Positions 10,459-21,389 of a DNA stretch of 64,000 nucleotides are shown piece after piece (within the stretch, counting starts at the first letter, position 1; each line of letters begins with the position of its first letter). The notes below the pieces were generated by a model, which made no database searches, was not told where the DNA came from, and saw only the letters and a list, made by a program, of their open reading frames with translations. The stretch is from Chamaelirium japonicum (lineage: Eukaryota; Streptophyta; Magnoliopsida; Liliales; Melanthiaceae), in NCBI GenBank assembly GCA_947650365.1, contig CANTAL010000147.1, positions 372,001 to 436,000 of the forward strand. Direction: 5' to 3'. Made by a program: the position numbers and the translations under genes.

Positions 10459-10939
10459 AACTGTGGGGGAAAATCTTCGTGCCGACCCGAAGACCTTCGC
10501 AGCACCAGTCAATTGGAGTTGAAGTTGACGTCGAAGATCGTTGGTCGATCTGTTGATTGGAGTTGAAGTTACCTCTTTCGATATGTAAACAGAGAGGCAA
10601 TCAGAGAGAGAGTTTGACACAAGAGATGTGATCTCGGAGTTCAGCCGAAGCCTACGTCTCCGTGCTATAGGGAGCAACCCGAATTCACTAACACTTATGT
10701 TGAAGTGATCTCGACAGGCCGAGTATCACTGAAAACTCTAATCTCTTCGAGAGAAAAAGAAGATCAAAGAGAGGTGGAAGATGGGAAGTTGGAAATCCCA
10801 GAGCTCTGGTTTTTTTAGAACTGAGAGTTCGATCTCAGATTCGATCCTTTTACATTCGAAGGCTCTGCTATTTATAGGATTCCCGGGGAGGAATTCCGGG
10901 GCAAATGGCGGTTTTTGCTGTCGTATCTGGGGATCCTCC

Positions 10940-11153
10940 AGGTAAAGCTGGTGGGTCCCGCTGTTGTCTTCGGGGGCCCACCAGGCAGGGCCGGTGGGTC
11001 CCGCTGGGGTACTCGGGGGCCCACCAGGCAGGGCTAGTGGGTCCCGCTGTTGTCTTCGGGGGCCCACCAGGCAGGGCCGGTGGGTCCCGCTGTGGTACTC
11101 GGGGGCTCACCAGGCAGGGCCAGTGGGTCCCGCTGTTGTCTTCGGGGGCCCAC
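10940..11153. repeat. 43-bp minisatellite in the T1 LTR, left part
   Basis: Units carry GGTGGGTCCCGCTG and GGGGGCCCACCAGGCAGG, with starts at 10950, 10993, 11036, 11079 and 11122, an exact 43-bp period. Two subtypes alternate (TTGTCTTCGG and GGGTACTCGG or TGGTACTCGG), so the true higher-order period is 86 bp. The array is cut by the Athila and resumes at 24138. Confidence 0.92.
11149..11153. repeat. Target site duplication of Athila, left copy (CCCAC)
   Basis: CCCAC directly precedes the Athila LTR and is repeated directly after the right LTR at 24138-24142. The five-base length is standard for Ty3/gypsy integrases. Confidence 0.95.
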
Positions 11154-13901
11154 TGTTGTGATATTTTAATTGTACTCGCAAGTGCACGAATCGTGTATTA
11201 TAGTGCAGCGGAGCGAGGTCGATCCCATAGGGACTTTGCTAGGAAACTTAATAAATCTAAAGTTGATTGAAACCTAATCTAGCTAACAATGGTTAAGATT
11301 TTGATTAGATTAACTAAGCAATTAAATTAACAAAAACTAATTATTTAATAAAGACTAAAGCAATTTAATTATGGAAAGGTACTTGGATTAGGGGAAAACT
11401 TAGGCTTCAGGGTTCATCCTAGCATCCTATGATAGTTTAGGGTTGATCATTATATTCTACTCAATTAGATCGTCGTAAGGACAGAGTCTAATCGGATGAT
11501 TTAGCAATGAAAACAGGCATGGTGCAAACATATATAGAATATTTATAAAAAGATGGGCATTAGGCATACTATTGCATGTAACATTGATTCTTAGCATTAA
11601 CCATCATATGATCATAATGAATCTAAGATAAGCATTCACTATATCTAATGCATGGAAAATCTAGAGAATATATCAACATGCGCTAGCGGAATATTCCATT
11701 TTTTAACATTGAAACACAGTTAATAATCAACCCCAAAACATCATAGAACACTAGTAATTCCCCATTAGCCTAAGCTATGGAATTTAGCTACACATCATCT
11801 CATATGATAGCATTGTTTGTTTTATAATAAACAAATAACAAAAAGGACAGAAGAACTAGATGATGACGATCTTCTCGGCTTCGCCCGTCTTTGCTTCTTT
11901 GCTTCCTTGTAATCCGGCTCGATGATGGTGTGGCTTTGACGATGGCGAGGACGAGGCTCGATGGTGATGGGGCGTGGCTCGGATGAACGACTGGTGAAGG
12001 ATTATCGGAGGTGGAGGCTAGGATTTCGGTCGTGAATGGCAAAGGTCCTGTGGTGATGGTAGGTGATGATGGCTCCGGTGGTGAATGGGTGATGATGGGT
12101 TCGGTGGTGAAGAAGATGGTCTCCTCTACAGTTTTGGTTCTGGTGTCGGCTCCTCCCGGTTCGTCCGTCCCTCCCCCCTTATATAGGATAGAGAGGACCT
12201 ACCCAACGTGAGGACGTGAGAAGAGAAGATAGAGAGAAGTTAGGAAAGAGAGAGCAAACTTTGGTTGGACTCCCGGATGGCTCTCATCTGGTCGAACAAG
12301 GTAGCGCCCACCCCGAGATCGGATGGCTGATAGAGATTTGCATGGAGTGCGATCGGGTCGGTTTTAGTGAGAGAAAATAGGGAGGGAGAGAGAGAGAAGT
12401 TCGGTGGGATCGGCTGGGTTCCGGATGGATAGAGAGAGAGAGTGGGGACTTGATCGGTTAAGGAAAGAGAGGGAGAGAAGATCGCAGAGAGAGAAAGAGA
12501 GAAGTTCGGTTTGGGCTGCAAGAGAATAGGAGGAGAGAGAGAGCTGGGCGAACTAGAGAGAGAAAGCAGGGAGAGAACGGCTCGGGCTACAGGGTTCCGT
12601 TGAGAGAAAACAGGGAGAGAGAGAGAATCCCGTAGAGACTAGAGAGAGGATCCCGTAGATAGAGGATCTCGGATGGGATCCGGTTTTAATGGCCTGCATG
12701 CATGGGTTTTTATGGATCAGACGGCTGTGATGGTGGGGCTGCGGATCAGGTGGTATGGAGATGGGCTTGGGTGCATGGCTCCATGCAGTGGATCGGGCGG
12801 AGAGCTGCTACGGTGTGATGACTGATGAGGAGGAGATCGGGCTGATGCACGGGACGGCTGCGATTAAGTGGAAGAAAAGAGAGGAAAGCTGATGGGTTGC
12901 ATGCCAGGCCGGGTCTGATGCACGGCTGCATGGGTTTTGGATTAATGGATCGGACGGCCGTGATTAGGTGGTAAGGGGAGTATCAGGTTTTGTACATGCA
13001 CATGCATGGATTGGTCTCTGATGGTTATAACGGGAAGAGAAAATGGATGGCTGAGTTTGATCACGGAATTAGGGACGACTAGGATTGGATTTTGAGAGAT
13101 AAAGAGAGAGATGGAAAGAGACGGTTGTGATCGGGTCGGACCGAGATGGACGGACGGTGCATGTGATCTCACACGGAGTGCTGCATGTGCATGGGGTATG
13201 CATTGAAGGGCTGACGGCTGTGATTGCATCAAGAGATTTTGAACTAGACGGCTGCGATGTGATCGGACGGGTAAGGGTGGCTATGTATATAGACGATCGC
13301 GATGGGTATGATGGTGAAATAAGAAAGAAAATAAGGACTGAACAAGAGAGACTCGGGTTGGTTAAATGGGTTCAAGCACATTGGGGTTATGTGGGAAACT
13401 TGATCACCATCCTCCGAACTCATCATCGCTTATTTATATGCCTGTAGTCATCCTCTGGCTCGTATCATGCAATTCGTCTGCCCGATGAAGTCACTTCTCC
13501 GTTTCGTAGTTTGCTCATCTATTGTTCGTCGATTCTCTTGTCATCCGAACATGACCTCCCTCTATTCCAAAGCCAATTGAGATGATATCGACCCGTAGCC
13601 TTGCATCACTGTAGTCATGCGTGTCGATATCTGGTTTCTGAAAAATAAACATGAAATAACGTGTATAAGGTTCCAATACGATTATCGATAAAAGGATAAT
13701 TTGGGCTATCGGGCTCTGTATCTTTCATGCATGCAATGTATGAGAGCGAACCAATATGTCGTTGGGTTCGTATGAGAGTCTACAATATCACGGTACAAAG
13801 AAACTCATGCAGTTTACGTGTAGAATGAAAGTTTTACGTAGCAAAGTGATGCTATATGCATGATAAAGAAGAGATAATTCGCACAAAATGGACGCTCAAC
13901 A
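11154..13901 (-). repeat. Athila 3' LTR (left copy)
   Basis: It starts TGTTGTGATATTTT and ends GGACGCTCAACA; its partner is at 21390-24137. It contains a TATA box near 12178-12187 (CCTATATAAG on the - strand), a long GA-rich stretch at about 12220-12660, and six degenerate copies of GACGGCTGTGAT between 12720 and 13258. Confidence 0.95.
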
Positions 13902-13917
13902 CACCCCCAAACTTAAA
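13902..13917 (-). other. Polypurine tract of Athila
   Basis: On the - strand it reads ATTTAAGTTTGGGGGTG immediately before the 3' LTR, as expected for the plus-strand primer of an Athila. A near copy (CACCCCCAAACTTAGAT on the + strand) lies at 15542-15558, just after pol. Confidence 0.85.
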
Positions 13918-15841
13918 TCTTTATAGTCCTCGAGAAAGCAAACAAAATAAACGACGAAGATAATGAAAAAATAGAAATAACTTAACTCACTTTCGCAGGA
14001 ATCGCGATTGCACTTAGCACGTGCAACAAGCCGTTAAACCCCTAGGTTACCCTAGTGGACGAGTTTTATCTCGTAAGGGTTTGCAGTGAATCTACCCACA
14101 AAATTCAAAACCTTTTTTTTTTATTATTATTATATTTTTTTTTATAAAAAAAGAAATAAGAAAAGTCGGTTCCACAGAATAATTAAAAGTACTCAAAAAT
14201 AGAATTTCTAAGGCACAAGGACTTTCAAGGTAGTCAGTCCAAGCTTCGGCTTTCGAAGTAGGCATTTTAGGTTCTAACTATTAGTTCCCCGTTAGAAAAG
14301 GTCAAGGTCAACTATGCTCAAGTGCACGGTGCTGTCTGGGCTAAACACAACTGGGGGTTTGGTTCTCTACATTCATAACATTCTAACAGTCTCCTAGAAC
14401 GGTCAAAGTCGACCTTAGAACCTGAGTCAAAACCAGCTAATCTAGACAGGCTAGTGAGAGTTGTGGATATTCACCTTAATACCTTTCGGCTTTATATGTG
14501 ATATTCCAGTTTCCCCACATTGTTTATAACGACGGCTTTCACACTATTTTATTCTCCTTTTCTTTTTTCTTTTTTTTTTTTCTCTTTTTTTTTTTCGGTC
14601 TCATTTTTTTTTCTGGATCTAATTATATATCCCTTCCTAACTTGTACCATGCCAGCTTCACTCTATGCCCATGACACGTTGCCAACGCTCTCATGAGTTA
14701 GGTAGCCATCCTCATGTTGCCTTTATATTTGATTCACTCTGCATCCATAGGATCATTCTCATAACCCTATCGACCAGGCTTCACTCATACTAGGGCATAC
14801 AAGTTAAGACTTTTACATAATTAGTTCCTAGACCATACTAATAGGTAGCCCTTTCCGCTATACCTTAGAATTCACTGGTCGCTTTTCTAATGATATTTTT
14901 TCAAACCAAGTGAACCAGATCCGCATGGTTCATCAGGACTCCAAGTGACTATTAGGTGATATGAAAGCTTTGAATCTAGACCCTGGAGGTGTAAGCCAGA
15001 TATGAAGTGAAAAGTCAAGTCAAGTTTGTTTTGACAATCTCTAAAAGGTTACTAAGGGTCAGAACCAGATTATACTTACTTTTTCTAGCTAATTCTTAGG
15101 CTTTTTACCTTGATTACCAAGTTCCTTATAGTCCTATTCGAGTACAATAGAATTAGACTACAAAACCTGAAATAAAAGTAAAATTAAAATTTTTTTATTT
15201 TTTATTTTTAAATTAAAGAAAAGAAAAGACAATAAAAATGCCACAAAAAGACACTAATACAAAAAAAAAAAAAAAAAAAAGACGAAAGAAAAACATGCAT
15301 ATGCAAATTCCTAAAAAAAATTCTATACGAACGCTGCAGTTTTGGTAGGGGACTACAGACTGGACACACATACGCTGAAACGTATGTGCCGAGCTGTCCC
15401 ACTACAGCGTAAGCTGATGCAATAAATAATTTATTATTATTATCTAATTGAAACTGAAACTGATAATTTTGTAGAAACTAGATGCAATTTTTTTTTTTTT
15501 TTTTTTTTTTGTAAGAGGTACACCACACAAAAGTACACCATACACCCCCAAACTTAGATTAAACATTGTCCTCAATGTATGAAATAACATGCTCATGAAT
15601 GAGATAATAACAATTTATGATGTCGGTTGGAGTGACAGTTATGTTTGAAATATAAGTACGAAGTTATAAGGATGGATAGTACCTTAAGTGTTTTGCATCA
15701 TTATTTCCTGTAAAAAGTTAGTGATACAGAGACATAAAACAAAACAAGGACATAGAAACTAATTAAGATACGTAGATAACAAACGAGATACACTGAATTA
15801 ACTACTATAGTACAAAAGAGGATTCTTATCAGATTATTAGA
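13918..15841 (-). other. Athila non-coding region between pol and 3' LTR
   Basis: No substantial ORF is visible on either strand. The stretch is AT-rich with long homopolymer-like runs: T-rich at 14105-14150, pyrimidine-rich at 14540-14620, T/A runs at 15185-15230, an A run at 15260-15280 and a T run at 15488-15510. In many Athila elements an envelope-like ORF sits here; none is recognisable. An internal polypurine-like tract is at 15542-15558. Confidence 0.7.
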
Positions 15842-18800
15842 TTATTCCTGATAAACAGGGTCATCCAGAGATATGGATTCATCATCTGGGTTCAAATATT
15901 CAAGGTATGGCTTTAAGCGGTGTCCGTTAACTTGAAAGGTGCTACCATCCTTAGTATTATGGATTTCTACTGCACCATGGGGGTGAACTTTTTCAACAAT
16001 ATAAGGCCCATTCCAGCGGGACTTTAGCTTCCCAGGAAATAGATGCAATCTAGAATTATATAATAGAACTTTCTGACCAGGTTGGAAATCCTTACGTAAG
16101 ATAACTTTATCATGCATAGCTTTCATACGATCTTTATACTTTTTCGCACAATCATATGCGTCCATCCAGATCTCTTCCAGTTCATCAAGTTGAAGCTTTC
16201 TGCGCTCGCCTGCCTTGTCGAGATCAAAATTGAGGCGTTTGATCGCCCAATAAGCCTTATGTTCTAGTTCGACAGGAAGGTGGCAGGCCTTTCCATAAAT
16301 CAATCTAAATGGCGACATTCCAATGGGAGTTTTATAAGCGGTACGGTAAGCCCACAAGGCATCAGTCAATCGAAGTGACCAATCTTTTCTTGTGGAGTTT
16401 ATCGTCTTTTCCAATATGGTCTTTATCTCCCTATTCGATATTTCGACCTAGCCACTTGTTTGTGGGTGGTATGGGGTGGCGACCTTATGAGTGATAGCAT
16501 ACTTTCTCATTAAAGCTTCAAAGATACGATTACAAAAATGCTTACCCCCATCGCTAATAATTGCGTGAGGGGTGCCAAAACGAGATAATATATTATCCTT
16601 TAAGAACTGGATCACCACTTTATGGTCATTAGTTTTGCATGCAATTGCCTCTACCCTTTTAGAGACGTAGTCAACGGCAACTAAAATGTACTGATTTCCA
16701 TATGACATAGGAAATGGTCCCATAAAGTCGATGCCCCAGACATCAAAGATTTCGATAATCAATATTGGATTCAGAGGCATCTCATTCCTTCTTGAGATCT
16801 TTCCTAGCTGTTGACATCTATCACATGTTTGACAGTAAGCGTGTGTATCTTTGAATAAAGTAGGCCAATAAAAGCAACATTGTAAAACCTTAGCTGCCGT
16901 TTTCTTGCCACTGAAATGACCACCACAAGCATGGTCATGACAAAGTGACATAATTTTTCTTTGGTCCCATTCAGGGATGCATCGTCTTATGATTTGATCA
17001 GGACAATATTTAAATAGATACGGGTCGTCCCAAAAGTACCATTTGGCTATGGAAAGAAAACGGAATCGTTCTTACTTTGGCTAGAAAGATGGCATTTGTC
17101 CAGTTACAAGATAGTTGACAATGTCAGCATACCAAGGAGCCTTTGTGTTAGAGATGGACATTAACTGCTCATCGGGAAAGGTCTCCAACACAGGTTGTGA
17201 TTCTAATGTGGACTCCACTAGTAATCTAGACAAGTGATCAGCAACTACATTCTCAGAACCTTTTCTGTCACGGATTTAAAGATCAAATTCTTGTAGTAAT
17301 AGTATCCATCGAATCAACCGGGCCTTAGCCTCCTTTTTTGTAAGAAGATACTTTAGGGCTGCATGATCAGTGTATATAATAATCTTCGATCCTATCAAGT
17401 ACGGACGAAATTTATCGAGGGCAAAGACGACAGCCAACAATTCTTTCTCCGTGGTTGAATAGTTGAGTTGGGCGTCGTTTAAAGTCTTACTTGCATATTG
17501 AATAACATGTGGGAGTTTATTGACTCGTTGACCTAGTACAGCACCTATGGCGTAATCTGAAGCATCACACATCACCTCAAATGGAATATTCCAATCAGGA
17601 GGTCGGATGATGGGTGCCGAGGTTAACTCAGTTTTTAGTTTCTCAAAGGACTCCAAACAAGCAGGTGTGAAATCAAAAGGTGCATCTTTCGCTAATAGAT
17701 CGCATAGAGGCTTGGAAATTTTACTAAAGTCTTTTATAAATCGACGATAAAATCCAGCATGGCCTAAGAAGTATCGCACAGCCTTGACGGTAGTTGGAGG
17801 TGGCAGATGTGTAATCAGTTCTACATTGGCCTTATCGACTTGAATTCCTTTTTCTGACACAATATGTCCTAGAACAATACCGGATTTGACCATAAAATGA
17901 CATTTCTCCCAATTGAGAATTAGATTCTTTTCTTTGCAACGTTCTAAGACAAGTGTCAAATGATGCAGACATTTATCAAATGTTGAACCAAATATTGAGA
18001 AATCGTCCATGAAGATCTCTACAAATCGTTCTACCATGTCCGAAAAGATACTCAGCATGCATCGCTGAAAGGTGGCTGGTGCATTACATAGCCCAAAAGG
18101 CATGCGACGATATGCAAATGTACCAAATGGACATGTAAACATAGTTTTTTCTTGGTCTTCAGGGGCAATAGCGATTTGATTATAGCCTGAATACCCGTCA
18201 AGGAAGCAGTAGTAAGCGTGGCCGGCTAAGCGTTCTAACATTTGGTCGATAAAAGGTAAAGGAAAATGATCTTTTCTGGTCATAGAATTCAACTTCCTAT
18301 AATCGATGCACACTCGCCAACCAGTTTGGATCCTCGTTGGGATCAACTCATTGCTTTCATTAGCGATGACTGTGACACCAGATTTCTTAGGCACTACTTG
18401 AACTGGGCTGACCCATTGACTATCAGATATTGGGTATATGATTCCTGCATCAAGAAGTTTTATAACCTCCCCTCGTACTACTTCTTTTAGAGTAGGATTT
18501 AGTCTTCTTTGTGATTCTCTCGATGGTTTTGAATTATCTTCGAGATGGATTTGATGCATAACCACAGAGGGACTGATCCCTTTGATATCAGAGATGGACC
18601 ATCCTATTGCCTCCCTATGTATAGAAAAAATATCGAGTAACTTCTTTTCTTGGTCCTTGTCCAAATGAGATGCGATTATGACAGGTAAAGTTTCAACATC
18701 ACCAAGAAATGCATACTTCAATGTTTCAGGCAGAGGCTTAAGCTCTAACTTCGGGGGTTCAATGATTGGTGGCACAGGTATTGAAGTGGGTATTTGCAAG

Positions 18801-19531
18801 GGCTCTATTCTTGCTTTCCATTTATTAGTGTCTAAGAGCGGAACTGAATCTAATAAGGCATTAACCTCTCTAAAAGACTCATCATTATCAATATCATGAT
18901 CTCCAAAGTAGGCTAGACATGCCTCTAAAGGATCTAAAGGTACCAGGGGTTTTTTAAGGATTGCATCGATCATGTTGACCTCTTGAACCTCATCTAGATC
19001 TTCATCAGCTGGTTGTTTACTCATGTGAAAGATATTAAGCTCTACGGTCATATTTCCAAAGGAAAGTTTCATGACTCCATTTCGGCAATTAATTAGGGCA
19101 TTAGCAGTTGCTAGAAATGGACGACCAAGAATGACCGGAATCGAGGTGTTCACATGTGTTGTTGGTTGTGTATCCAAGACAATAAAATCCACAGGAAAAT
19201 AAAATTTGTCAACCTGGACAAGCACATCTTCGACTATTCCTCTTGGTACTTTCACTGATCGGTCAGCCAATTGTAGCGTGACCTTGGTAGGTTTCAACTC
19301 ACCTAAGCCCAATTGTTTGTAGACAGAGTAGGGTAGCAGGTTAACACTAGCTCCTAGATCAAGAAGAGCTTGTTCTATCCTATTATTTCCAATGATGCAA
19401 GAGATGGTAGGACAGCCCGGATCTTTGTACTTGGGAGGAGTGTTGTATTTAAGAATAGAACTGACTTGTTCGGTTAAGAAGGCCTTCTTTTGCACGTAGA
19501 GTTTACGTTTGACGGTGCAAAGATCCTTCAA
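15842..19531 (-). pseudogene. pol: Athila protease-RT-RNase H-integrase region, broken
   Basis: Read on the - strand, the protease near 19400-19080 carries DLGAS and VILGRPFLATA. The RT is near 18500-17900 (VCIDYRKLNSMTRKDHFPLP, FLDGYSGYNQI, IFMDDFSIF). The RNase H is near 17650-17290 (CDASDYAIGAVLG, IYTDHAALKYLL). The integrase includes an HHCC zinc region near 16950-16800 ([19 protein letters not shown]) and a core near 16740-16400 ([18 protein letters not shown]), with the C-terminal part ending at 15842 ([13 protein letters not shown]). A single RNase H, without the second Tat-type copy, fits Athila. It is a fossil with a few breaks. In life it would copy element RNA and integrate the DNA. 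Confidence 0.9.
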
Positions 19532-20038
19532 AAATTTGGCATATGTTGGAATTTGTTTGATGGCATCTAGAAGTGGGATGTTAATCTTTACTTGTTTGAA
19601 AATTTCTAAGATTTCATTGTCAGTTGTCCCCTTTTTAGGTGCAATGAATCTTTGAGGAAATGGAATAGGTGGCTTATAAGTAGGTTCAGATTCATCATTT
19701 TTCTGTTGGTTGTTGGTGCCAAGCTCTTCCTCATCCTTATCTTTTGAAGTATCCTCAGGTTGATCATCTTTCGTGGGAGTGTTCTCACGTTGATCATCTT
19801 CCGTTGGAAAGTCCTTGTTGATAGTCTTTCCACTTCTAAGGGTGGTAATAGACTTGGCATGCTCTACTTGAGAGGATGAGTTTGTTGCATTGGAGGTACC
19901 TACTTCATGTTGCCCTCTTGGATTTGGAATAGGTTGACTTGGGAATTTTCCCCTCTCACGTTCATTTAGTGCAGTTGCTAGTTGTCCAACAGTTGTTTCA
20001 AGATTAGAGATAGCTTGTGAGTGGCTTTGAATATTTAT
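19532..20038 (-). pseudogene. Athila gag tail / gag-pol linker
   Basis: This low-complexity, charged coding remnant lies between gag and protease on the - strand. No catalytic motif is seen. It is rich in Lys, Asp, Asn and Thr codons. Confidence 0.45.
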
Positions 20039-21241
20039 TTACATAGTTTGCATGATCTGTTGATTAGACTGCATCAATTGATGGATAGTTTCTTCAAGCG
20101 AGGGTTTCCTATGTTGTTGTGTAGCAAAACCGGGGGGCTGCACTAGAGGATGCATTGGATTTGATGATTGTCCCCCAAAGTTTTGTTGAGGTTTCCATGA
20201 GAAGTTCGGGTGATCCCTCCAATCTTGGTTGTAAGTTTCTAAAAATGGGTTCCCGAAGGGTTTTCTATAATTATTATTTAGGACATTAACTTGCTCAGCA
20301 TGACAATCTGGATTGTTAAGTCTAGATGGACAAGTTTGGGAAGTATGCATAGGACTCGCACAGACAGTGCATATTTCATTAGGAATTTGGTTAATAGGTT
20401 CAATATTCATATTCAGAGCCATGGCCTCTACTTTTCTAGAAAGATTTTCTATCTTACCCTTCAGGTCAAATTCTTCTTTGAATTCGTAAATCCCTCCTCT
20501 TTTAGGTTTTGGGGCTGATCTGTCTTGATGACTAGAAAAATCCCATTGCTGAGAACTTTCTGATAGTCCCTCAAGAAATTGATAAGCTGTATCCTCCCCA
20601 AGACTCAAGAACGAGCCACCGTTCATAGATTCGATCATGTTTCGGTGAGTTTGAGTTAACCCGTTATAGAAATATTGAACGAGTCTCCATATTTCGAATC
20701 CGTGGTGAGGACACTTTAAAAGTAGGTCTTTGAATCGCTCCCAACTCTCGTAGAATTTTTCATTTTCTTCTTGTGTAAAGTCAGCAATTGCCCTCCTAAG
20801 GGCATTAGTTTTAGACATTGGGAAGAATTTTGAAAGGAATTTTGTTACCAAAATATCCCATGAATTGATTGATCCAGAGGGTAAGGAATTAAGCCATACT
20901 TTTGCTTTATCTTTCAAAGAAAAGGGAAATAACCGCAAGCGAACAGATTCATCAGGAAAGTTTTGGAATCTGAAAGTCGAGCATATCTCGAGAAATTCTT
21001 TGATATGCATGTAAGGATTGTCAGTCGCCAGGCCATAGAAGGTAGGTAGGAGTTGAATGATCTGTGGCCTTAGTTCAAAGTGTGCCGCAGTGGTTGCGGG
21101 CAATACTATGCAAGAGGGCGGATTGGTCGTTATTGGAGAGAATAACTCGCGAAGAGTTTTTGGATCTTGCATGTTATCTCCCATTGTAGCAGATTCAATT
21201 CGAATAAGACGGTTTGTGTGATCACGTAGCCACGTGCTCAT
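20039..21241 (-). CDS. gag: Athila gag
   Basis: The 400-codon frame starts MSTWLRDHTNRL at 21241. Residues about 30-230 form the retrotransposon gag core (FYGLATDNPYMHIKEFLEIC, VRLRLFPFSLKDKAKVWLNS, KFFPMSKTNALRR), typical of Athila. A zinc knuckle CTVCASPMHTSQTC (CX2CX4HX4C) lies near residue 290. The tail is Gln/Asn-rich (NFSWKPQQNFGGQSSNP). The start is about 125 bp inside the primer site, the usual position. It encodes the particle-forming protein in the family. This copy is part of a broken element. Confidence 0.88.
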   Translation of the reverse strand: MSTWLRDHTNRLIRIESATMGDNMQDPKTLRELFSPITTNPPSCIVLPATTAAHFELRPQIIQLLPTFYGLATDNPYMHIKEFLEICSTFRFQNFPDESVRLRLFPFSLKDKAKVWLNSLPSGSINSWDILVTKFLSKFFPMSKTNALRRAIADFTQEENEKFYESWERFKDLLLKCPHHGFEIWRLVQYFYNGLTQTHRNMIESMNGGSFLSLGEDTAYQFLEGLSESSQQWDFSSHQDRSAPKPKRGGIYEFKEEFDLKGKIENLSRKVEAMALNMNIEPINQIPNEICTVCASPMHTSQTCPSRLNNPDCHAEQVNVLNNNYRKPFGNPFLETYNQDWRDHPNFSWKPQQNFGGQSSNPMHPLVQPPGFATQQHRKPSLEETIHQLMQSNQQIMQTM

Positions 21242-21365
21242 GCACCGTCAAGAAAAAGGATTTTTATTTATTTATTAATTTAAATTTTTTTTTTTTAAAT
21301 TTTTTTATTTAAAACTAGTAGAAGGAAGCAATCTAATCAGATTTAAATATTTTCCTAAAACAAGG

Positions 21366-21383
21366 TCCCCGGCAACGGCGCCA
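21366..21383 (-). other. Primer binding site of Athila (tRNA-Asp)
   Basis: On the - strand this reads TGGCGCCGTTGCCGGGGA, complementary to the 3' end of plant tRNA-Asp plus CCA. It lies six bases inside the 5' LTR at 21390. This is the established Athila primer. Confidence 0.92.
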
Positions 21384-21389
21384 AAAACT

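Noticed and set aside
10905-11270. Repetitive Gly/Pro/Trp-rich reading frames over the 43-bp minisatellite on both strands
   Set aside because: They are open only because of repeat composition. They run across the Athila boundary on the left and have no conserved domain.
12011-13447. Short ORFs in the Athila LTR repeated about 10.2 kb away
   Set aside because: They lie in U3/R of both LTRs with GA-rich or TGATGG-rich composition; no domain.
13918-15841. Envelope-like gene in the Athila
   Set aside because: No long frame, signal peptide or membrane segment is visible in the stretch.
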